This document shows, piece by piece, positions 57,853 to 64,000 of a stretch of DNA of 64,000 bases. The first letter of the stretch is position 1, and every line of letters begins with the position of its first letter. The DNA lies in NCBI RefSeq assembly GCF_030657335.1, contig NZ_CP131039.1:806001-870000 (forward strand). The letters are read 5' to 3'. This DNA is from Croceibacterium aestuarii. GTDB lineage: Bacteria > Pseudomonadota > Alphaproteobacteria > Sphingomonadales > Sphingomonadaceae. A program made the translations under genes and the position numbers. Under the pieces are notes generated by a model. That model saw only the letters and a list, made by a program, of their open reading frames with translations, was not told the DNA's origin and did no database searches.

Positions 57853-60515
57853 GTCAAATCCTCCAGGGTTTCGCCGAATGTCTCGGCCCAGGTTGTGGCG
57901 ACGTTTTGCCGCGCCTCGCGCAGGCTCTGCAAGAGCGCGTGGTAGTCATCGACGCGGCAGGCACAAGCCAGCGCCCGTGCCGCGGCCTTCGGTGGTTGCT
58001 GGGCGTCGGGGGCAAGGAGCCGGGCGGCGACCAGCAGCCGGCTCATCAGGTCGTAGTCGCGTCGGAACTCGCTGGGCAGATGTCCAGCCTCGGTCAGCGC
58101 ATCGATTGCCGCGCCGAGATCCGGCGAGAGGCCGCTCCGTTCGCGCAGTTGCAGAAAATGGACGATGAACTCGCAATCGACCAGGCCGCCGCGCAGGAGC
58201 TTGGCGTCGAGCGGCCCGGCGGGGATCTTCGCCGCGGCCATTTCGCCGCGCATCTTGAGCACGTCGGCACGCAGTTGCGCCGGGTCGCGGTCCCGCTGCA
58301 GGGTCTCGTCGATGATCCGTTGCAGCTCGGCGCGTGCACGCGGCGGCCCGAAGACGGGGCGGGCGCGAGTCAGCGCCATGTGCTCCCAGGTCCAGGCATC
58401 GCTGCGCTGATAGAGCGCGAAGCTCTCCAGGCTGACGGCGATCGGCCCCTGCGCCCCCTGCGGGCGCAAGCGCGTGTCGATCTCGTAAAGGGCCCCCGCT
58501 GCGGTCGGAACGCTGAGGGCGGCGGTGACCCGCTGGCACAGGCGGTTGTAGTAATGCGACGAGGACAGCGGCCGCTCGCCGTCCGATTCCCCGCCGATCT
58601 CGCCGCTGAACAGATAGACGAGGTCGAGGTCCGAGGCATGGGTCAGCGCTCCTCCGCCGAGCCTTCCGAGCCCGAGGATGACGAGATCGCTGCCGTCGAT
58701 GCGGCCGTGGACGCGGGCGAATTCCTCTTCCGCCGCGCTGGCTCCGACATCGAGCGCCGCTTCGGCCAGCCGGGCCAGGCCCGCGGCGATCGCGAGCGGA
58801 TCGTGGCGCGCTTCGACGAGTTGCACGCCGAGGGCAAAGCGCTGTTCGCCAACGACGCGGCGGATTGCATCGAGGCGCGTTTCGTACTCGCTCCCCCCGC
58901 GTGTGCGCATGTCTTCGGCCAGGCTCGCGACCGGTCCCGGCAGGTCCAGGGCGGTCGTGTCGATCAGTGCATCGAGCAACTCGGGATGGCGCGCCAGCGC
59001 GTCGGCGAGGGTCTGGGCGAGCGTGACCACGCCGAGCACCTGGTCGAGCAGGCCCGGCCGGGCCTCGAACAGGCGGAACAGGTTGATTGCCGTGGGTATG
59101 CGCTCGATGATCGTCTCGAGCCGGGCCAGGGCGCGCTCGGGCTCGGGCGCCGAGGCGAGCGCTTCGGCTAGCGTCGGGCGGAGCGCGGCGAATGCCGCGC
59201 GCGCCTCGGGCCCGCGCAGCGTGCGCATCGTATCGCGCCAGCGGTCGAAGCGCGCCTCGATCGTCGCCAGCACGCTTTCGTCCGCGGGCGGTACGGGGCG
59301 GGCGCGGTCGTCGACCCGGCCGAGCAGGGCGTCGTAGCGCAGTCCCACCTCCTGCGCGATCGAGCGCACCTCTTCGACCAGCGCGGCGCCGTCCGCGAGC
59401 CCTTCGAGGCGTGCGACGTTGTCGAGCGCGGCGGACGTTTCGGGCAGCACGTGCGTCTGCCGGTCGTTGACCATCTGCAGGCGGTGCTCGAGCGTGCGCA
59501 GCCGGTCATAGCTTTCGCCGAGCAGCACCGCGTCGTCGGCGGCGACGATCCCCTCGGCCGCCAGGGCGTCAAGCGCCGCGCGCGTGCCGCGAACCTGCAG
59601 GGCGGGATGGCGGCCGCCATGAATAAGCTGGTGGGTCTGGGCGAAGAACTCGATCTCGCGGATGCCGCCGCGGCCAAGCTTGAGGTTGTAGCCCGGTCCC
59701 GCTTCGTCCGGCCCAGAGTGGCTTTCGCGGATTCGCGCGGTCAGCCGGCGCACTTCCTCGATCGCGGTGAAATCGAGGCTGCGGCGCCACACGAACGGGC
59801 GGATCGCGCGCAGGAAGGCCTCGCCCGCCGCGACATCGCCGGCCGCCGCCCGCGCGCGGATGAAGGCCGCGCGTTCCCATGCCAGCGCCGAACTCTCGTA
59901 GTGCGAGAGCGCCGCATCGAAGCTGATTGCGAGCGGGCTGACCTCCGAAGCCGGGCGCAGCCGCAGGTCGACCCGAAAGACGTAGCCCTCGGCGGTCTGC
60001 TCGGTCAGCAGCTCCATCAGCCGGCGCGCGACGCGCTGGGCCGCCTCGCCCGGGTCGTCGCGTTCCCGGCGCGGCAGCAGGGCCGGATCGAACAGCAGGA
60101 TCGGATCGATGTCGGAGCTGTAGTTGAGTTCGCACGCCCCATGCTTGCCCAGCGCCAGCGCGGTGAATCCCGCCGGATCGGCGCCGGGCACGCGGTGCCG
60201 GATCGCGGCGCCGATCGCCGCATCCAGAGCGCGGTCGGCGAAAGCCGATAGCTCGTGCATGACGCGCGCCAGCGAGAACGCTCCGGCCAGATCACCGATC
60301 GCGAGCGCCAGGGCCAGGCCGATCCGCTCGCGGCGCAGGGCAATTGCGACATCGTCCTCAGGCACTGCGGCCGCGGCGAGCGCCTCCTCGCCGCGGCCTT
60401 GAGCCAGGAGTTCGGCGATATCGGCCCGGCGTTCGAGCGCGGTGGCGAGAAACGGCGCATGCGCCCGCGAGCGCTCCAGTGCGCCTTTCCAGTCCGCTTC
60501 GCTCGTTTCGGCCAT
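57849..60515 (-). CDS. glnE: Bifunctional glutamine synthetase adenylyltransferase/removase
   Basis: An 888-residue enzyme controlling glutamine synthetase by adenylylation and deadenylylation. Two nucleotidyltransferase domains are seen: the N-terminal adenylyl-removase with LGKHGACELNYSSDIDPI, and the C-terminal transferase with LGRLGGGALTHASDLDLVYL; each is followed by a four-helix regulatory domain. It is slightly shorter than the E. coli protein. First gene of the glnE-bcp-DUF455 operon, all linked by 4-bp overlaps. Confidence 0.95.
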   Translation of the reverse strand: MAETSEADWKGALERSRAHAPFLATALERRADIAELLAQGRGEEALAAAAVPEDDVAIALRRERIGLALALAIGDLAGAFSLARVMHELSAFADRALDAAIGAAIRHRVPGADPAGFTALALGKHGACELNYSSDIDPILLFDPALLPRRERDDPGEAAQRVARRLMELLTEQTAEGYVFRVDLRLRPASEVSPLAISFDAALSHYESSALAWERAAFIRARAAAGDVAAGEAFLRAIRPFVWRRSLDFTAIEEVRRLTARIRESHSGPDEAGPGYNLKLGRGGIREIEFFAQTHQLIHGGRHPALQVRGTRAALDALAAEGIVAADDAVLLGESYDRLRTLEHRLQMVNDRQTHVLPETSAALDNVARLEGLADGAALVEEVRSIAQEVGLRYDALLGRVDDRARPVPPADESVLATIEARFDRWRDTMRTLRGPEARAAFAALRPTLAEALASAPEPERALARLETIIERIPTAINLFRLFEARPGLLDQVLGVVTLAQTLADALARHPELLDALIDTTALDLPGPVASLAEDMRTRGGSEYETRLDAIRRVVGEQRFALGVQLVEARHDPLAIAAGLARLAEAALDVGASAAEEEFARVHGRIDGSDLVILGLGRLGGGALTHASDLDLVYLFSGEIGGESDGERPLSSSHYYNRLCQRVTAALSVPTAAGALYEIDTRLRPQGAQGPIAVSLESFALYQRSDAWTWEHMALTRARPVFGPPRARAELQRIIDETLQRDRDPAQLRADVLKMRGEMAAAKIPAGPLDAKLLRGGLVDCEFIVHFLQLRERSGLSPDLGAAIDALTEAGHLPSEFRRDYDLMSRLLVAARLLAPDAQQPPKAAARALACACRVDDYHALLQSLREARQNVATTWAETFGETLEDLT

Positions 60516-60604
60516 CGCCGTTCAAGTGCATGGCTCGCGCGGCGAGGGCAAGCCTTGCGTCGCGGCGCTTGTTCCTCGCGCGCGGCTTTGCCAAGGGAGG
60601 CGCG

Positions 60605-62284
60605 ATGGAGCGTCCCGCCAGGATTATCGCCGCACCGTGCGCCGCGCTGCTGCTCGCGCTGGCAGGCTGCGCCGGCGTGCCCCTCGCGCAGCCGGCGGCC
60701 GTCGGCGAGCCCATCTCGCTCGATACGCTCAAGGAGGTCACGCAAACGCTGGCGGCCGACACGTTCGAAGGCCGCGCGCCGGGCACGCCGGGCGAGGACA
60801 AGACGCTCGCCTATTTGGTCGAGCGTTTCGCGGCCGCGGGCCTGCAGCCGGGCAACAATGGCTCGTGGTTCCAGGACGTCCCGCTGGTCGAGATTACCGC
60901 CGAGGACCTCGGTGCGCTCAACGTCTACGGACCGGCGGCGGATTTGTTGTTCGCGGCCGGAAGCGACTGGATCGGGGTGACCTACCGCGAACAGGAGAGC
61001 ATCTCGCTGCACGACAGCGAACTGGTGTTCGTCGGCTACGGCGTCGTGGCGCCCGAGAAGGGCTGGGACGACTACGCCGGTATCGACATGCACGGGAAGA
61101 CCGCGGTCATCCTGGTCAACGATCCCGACTGGCGCAGCGAAACCGATGCCGGCCCCTTCGGCGGCCGGGCAATGACCTATTACGGGCGTTGGACCTACAA
61201 GTTCGAGGAAGCGGCCCGGCAAGGCGCGGCAGCGGCGCTGATCGTGCATGACGATTATCCCGCCGGCTATGGCTGGAACGTCGTCGAGCGGTCGTGGACC
61301 GGGCCGCAGTCGCACACCCGCAAGGAGAACGGCGGCGAAGCGCAGACGCTGGTCAACGGCTGGATCGACCACCGCGCCGCCGAGGCGATCGCCGGGGCGG
61401 TGGGGACGAACCTGGCCGGCCTCGCTGCGCAGGCGGAACAGGCCGGCTTTCGGCCGGTCCCGCTCGGCCTCAAGGTCTCGACCGCGTTCGACAATTCGCT
61501 GCGTTACATCGATTCGAAGAACGTCGTCGGCATCCTGCCGGGCAGCGAGCGGCCCGGCGAATACGTCATCCATACCGCGCACTGGGACCATCTCGGCCAT
61601 TGCCCGGCGAACGATGCGGGCGACGACATCTGCAACGGCGCCATCGACAACGCGCTCGGCAGCGCCGCGCTGGTCGCGCTGGCCGAAGCGCAGGCGAAGA
61701 CCGGCCCGGCGCCGCGCAGCATGGTGTTCCTCGCGCTTACCGCCGAAGAACAGGGCCTGCTCGGCTCGGAATATTACGCCGCGCATCCGATCTACCCGCT
61801 CGACCACACGGTCGGCGGGCTCAACATCGATGGCGGCGCGATGACCGGCCCGGCGCGCGACGTCGACGTCATCGGTCTCGGCAAGAGCGAGCTCGACAAG
61901 GTCCTGGCGCGCAACCTGGCGAAGCTCGGCCTCGCGGCCTCGGCGGATTCGGCGCCGCAGGCGGGATACTACTACCGCTCCGACCATTTCAGCTTCGCCA
62001 GGCGCGGGGTGCCGATGTTCAATATCAAGTCTGGGCAGGACCTGGTCGACGGCGGCCGCGAGGCGGGGGCTGCGTGGAACGCGGACTACCGCGCAAACCG
62101 CTATCACGCGCCCGACGACGAGTACGACCCGGCCTGGGACTGGCGCAACGTGCAGCGTCAGTTCGACCTGTTCTACCTCCTCGGCCGGGACCTCGCGACC
62201 AGCCGGGACTGGCCGAACTGGGTGCCGGGCGACGAATTCCGGCGTATCCGCGACGAATCCTGCGCCGCATCGGGAGGATGCTGA
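60605..62284 (+). CDS. M28-family metallopeptidase lipoprotein
   Basis: A 559-residue zinc aminopeptidase-like protein. The N-terminus MERPARIIAAPCAALLLALAGC ends in a lipobox, so it is membrane-anchored in the periplasm. A PA insert domain is visible around VEITAEDLGALNVYG to EEAARQGAAAALIVHDDYP. Catalytic motifs are HTAHWDHLG, GAIDNALGSAALV, TAEEQGLLGSEYYA and a late RSDHFSFARRGVP. It probably degrades peptides in the periplasm. Agmatine deiminase follows after four bases. Confidence 0.92.
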   Translation: MERPARIIAAPCAALLLALAGCAGVPLAQPAAVGEPISLDTLKEVTQTLAADTFEGRAPGTPGEDKTLAYLVERFAAAGLQPGNNGSWFQDVPLVEITAEDLGALNVYGPAADLLFAAGSDWIGVTYREQESISLHDSELVFVGYGVVAPEKGWDDYAGIDMHGKTAVILVNDPDWRSETDAGPFGGRAMTYYGRWTYKFEEAARQGAAAALIVHDDYPAGYGWNVVERSWTGPQSHTRKENGGEAQTLVNGWIDHRAAEAIAGAVGTNLAGLAAQAEQAGFRPVPLGLKVSTAFDNSLRYIDSKNVVGILPGSERPGEYVIHTAHWDHLGHCPANDAGDDICNGAIDNALGSAALVALAEAQAKTGPAPRSMVFLALTAEEQGLLGSEYYAAHPIYPLDHTVGGLNIDGGAMTGPARDVDVIGLGKSELDKVLARNLAKLGLAASADSAPQAGYYYRSDHFSFARRGVPMFNIKSGQDLVDGGREAGAAWNADYRANRYHAPDDEYDPAWDWRNVQRQFDLFYLLGRDLATSRDWPNWVPGDEFRRIRDESCAASGGC

Positions 62285-62288
62285 ACCG

Positions 62289-63281
62289 ATGAGCAAGACA
62301 ATGCCGATGCCTGCCGAATTCGCCCCGCAGGACTGGCTGTGGATCGGCTTTCCGCACCGGGCCGACCTGTGGGGAGAGTTCACCGACCCGGCGCAGGAGC
62401 AGATCGCCGCCTATGCCAATGCCGTCGCCGCAACCGGGCAGGACGTGCGGCTGGTGGTGCACGACGATGCCAACGAGGCCCGCGCGCGCCGGCTGGTCAG
62501 CGCCGCGGTCACGCTCGAGCGTCATCCCTACGGCGACATCTGGCTCCGCGACACCGGGCCGATCGTGCTGTTCGACGATGCCGGCCGCCGCTTCGCGCGG
62601 CGTTTCCGCTTCAACGGCTGGGGCGGCAAGTACGACGACATGGAGGGAGACCGCGAGGTGGGCGAATCGCTCGCCCGTTCGGCCGGTCTCGAACTCAGCT
62701 TCGCCGACTGGGTCCTCGAAGGCGGGGCGATCGACAGCGACGGCACGGGGCTGGTCGTGACCACCGAGCAGTGCCTGCTCAATCCCAATCGCAATCCCGT
62801 ACTGTCGCGCGAGGAGATCGAGGCGCGCCTGGCGCGCGATCTGGGCTTTACGCGCGTCCTCTGGCTCGGGGAGGGCCTGGCCTGCGACCATACCGACGGC
62901 CACGTCGACAACCTCGCCCGCTTCGTCGCGCCGAACACCCTGGCCATTCCCTTGTCGGCCGGGCCGGACGATCCCAACGCCGCCGTCTACGCCGACGCTC
63001 GAGCCCGGGCCCTCGCTGCGGGGGTCGCAGTGGCCGACGTTCCCTCGCCCGGCCTGGTCGGCGACGACGAGGGCGCCGAACCGGCGAGCTTCATGAACTT
63101 CGCCATCGGCAACGATATCGTCGTCGTCCCGACCTACGGCACGGCTCACGACGCGGACGGTGTCGCTGCAATCGCCAGCCTGTTCCCGGGCCGCGAGACG
63201 ATCGGCCTGCCCGCCGACGCGGTTCTTTCCGGCGGCGGCAGCTTCCACTGCGCCAGCCAGCATGTCCCTGCGCAAGTCTAA
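62289..63281 (+). CDS. aguA: Agmatine deiminase
   Basis: A 330-residue peptidylarginine-deiminase-fold enzyme converting agmatine to N-carbamoylputrescine. The catalytic Cys321 is in GGGSFHCASQHVPA; other family blocks are DIWLRDTGPIVLF, RFRFNGWGGKYD, WVLEGGAIDSDG and DHTDGHVDN. Only four bases separate it from the M28 peptidase gene, an operon. The usual partner aguB (N-carbamoylputrescine amidase) is not next to it. Confidence 0.95.
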   Translation: MSKTMPMPAEFAPQDWLWIGFPHRADLWGEFTDPAQEQIAAYANAVAATGQDVRLVVHDDANEARARRLVSAAVTLERHPYGDIWLRDTGPIVLFDDAGRRFARRFRFNGWGGKYDDMEGDREVGESLARSAGLELSFADWVLEGGAIDSDGTGLVVTTEQCLLNPNRNPVLSREEIEARLARDLGFTRVLWLGEGLACDHTDGHVDNLARFVAPNTLAIPLSAGPDDPNAAVYADARARALAAGVAVADVPSPGLVGDDEGAEPASFMNFAIGNDIVVVPTYGTAHDADGVAAIASLFPGRETIGLPADAVLSGGGSFHCASQHVPAQV

Positions 63282-63329
63282 TTCTATTTGTTGCCCGACA
63301 GGGCCCAGCGAGGAACGAACGAGCATCCC

Positions 63330-64000
63330 ATGAGCGAAAAACCTCCCGTCCTCGTCACCGGCGGCGCCGGCTATATCGGCAGCCACGCCGTCCTCGCCCT
63401 GGCCGATCGCGGCTGGCCGGTCGCGGTGATCGACAACCTCACCACCGGCTTCCGCTTTGCGATTCCCGAAGGCGTTCCCTTCTACGAGGGCGACATCGCC
63501 GACGCAGAGCTTCTGGCAAGGATATTCGAGGAGCAGGGGTCGCGGGCGATCATGCACTTTGCCGGCTCGATCATCGTGCCCGAATCGGTCGAGAAACCGC
63601 TCACCTACTACGAGAACAACACCGCCAAGAGCCGCGCGCTGATAGCCGCGGCCGTCGAACACGGCCTCGAGCACTTCATCTTCTCGAGCACCGCCGCGAC
63701 CTACGGCATTCCGCAGGACAGCCCGGTCCGCGAGGACAGCGCCAAGGCGCCGATCAATCCTTACGGCTGGTCCAAGCTGATGACCGAACAGATGCTGGCG
63801 GACACTGCCGCGGCGCATGCGATCAACTACTGCGCCCTGCGTTATTTCAACGTCGCCGGGGCGGACCCGCAGGCGCGCACCGGGCAATCGACTGCCGGGG
63901 CGACGCACCTGATCAAGGTCGCGGTCGAGGCGGCGCTGGGCAAGCGCGACCATGTCGCGGTGTTCGGCACCGACTACGACACGCCCGACGGCACCGGGGT
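63330..64000 (+). CDS. galE: UDP-glucose 4-epimerase (5' part, truncated by window end)
   Basis: About 223 residues are visible before the window ends. The NAD-binding loop TGGAGYIGSHA (10-20), FSSTAATYG, and NPYGWSK with the catalytic Tyr-x3-Lys identify an extended SDR of the GalE type; ALRYFNVAGADPQARTGQ is also standard. It interconverts UDP-glucose and UDP-galactose and depends on UDP-glucose from galU upstream. The frame stays open to base 64000 with no defect. Confidence 0.93.
   Translation, partial: MSEKPPVLVTGGAGYIGSHAVLALADRGWPVAVIDNLTTGFRFAIPEGVPFYEGDIADAELLARIFEEQGSRAIMHFAGSIIVPESVEKPLTYYENNTAKSRALIAAAVEHGLEHFIFSSTAATYGIPQDSPVREDSAKAPINPYGWSKLMTEQMLADTAAAHAINYCALRYFNVAGADPQARTGQSTAGATHLIKVAVEAALGKRDHVAVFGTDYDTPDGTG

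Noticed and set aside
60017..63953. Long minus-strand frames opposite the M28, agmatine deiminase and galE genes
   Set aside because: Same antisense artefact of high GC; the sense strand carries intact catalytic motifs of three enzymes.
1..64000. tRNA, rRNA, CRISPR arrays, insertion sequences and prophage genes
   Set aside because: No cloverleaf-type or rRNA-like sequence, spaced repeats, transposase or phage protein was recognised on either strand; a tRNAscan or ISfinder search could confirm this.

Overview
The window looks like a 64 kb chromosomal segment of a high-GC alphaproteobacterium in the order Sphingomonadales (Novosphingobium/Sphingomonas/Erythrobacter-like). This rests on gene content read from the translations: a large FecA/CirA-type TonB receptor, a ~1,580-residue NAD-glutamate dehydrogenase, the order leuS-lptE-holA beside a DUF3576 lipoprotein, a heparinase-fold protein between rpe and purH, and many 4-bp ATGA/GTGA stop-start overlaps. 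I found no rRNA, tRNA, CRISPR array, insertion sequence or prophage gene. Genes are tightly packed; only two gaps exceed 300 bp (6634-6965 and 50797-51144).

Region 1 (1-9.6 kb) is an accessory, probably catabolic, island: two SnoaL/NTF2-fold proteins, a carboxymuconolactone-decarboxylase-like protein, a serine beta-lactamase-type esterase, an aromatic-hydroxylase-type FAD monooxygenase, an exported hypothetical, a CmcJ/NvfI-type putative non-haem iron oxygenase, an MFS importer and a TonB receptor. The importer and receptor diverge from one promoter region carrying three copies of an 8-bp motif, which suggests joint control of uptake of one substrate across both membranes.

Region 2 (9.7-23.3 kb) is housekeeping: ihfB, a YtrA-type GntR regulator, a POT peptide transporter with an extra N-terminal helix, an exported FKBP, a DEAD-box helicase behind a strongly structured leader, dxs, a Zur-like regulator, an exported MsrA coupled to a 32-residue membrane protein, purH, a heparinase-fold protein and rpe.

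Region 3 (23.5-31.6 kb) is the most interesting part. Two nucleotidyltransferases, a protein resembling Tam41-type CDP-diacylglycerol synthases, a lipid kinase, a CDP-alcohol phosphatidyltransferase with an extra N-terminal domain, a HIT protein, a TagF-like GT-B transferase and a Wzx/MATE-like flippase lie together. This is a coherent toolkit for making, decorating and exporting an anionic phospholipid or sphingolipid headgroup, reminiscent of the Caulobacter ceramide-phosphoglycerate (cpg) pathway. The assignment is inference.

Region 4 (31.6-64 kb) is mostly core metabolism and envelope: M20 amidohydrolase, tandem-PilZ protein, exported MsrB, NatAB-like ABC exporter, queG, ferredoxin-reductase-type flavoprotein, giant GDH, LLM flavoprotein, TPR protein, alpha/beta hydrolase, holA-lptE-leuS, DUF3576 lipoprotein, a beta-rich exported protein, phaB, fumC with an overlapping ribbon-helix-helix gene, galU, a LytM peptidase, the glnE-bcp-DUF455 operon, an M28 lipoprotein peptidase, agmatine deiminase and a truncated galE at the right edge.
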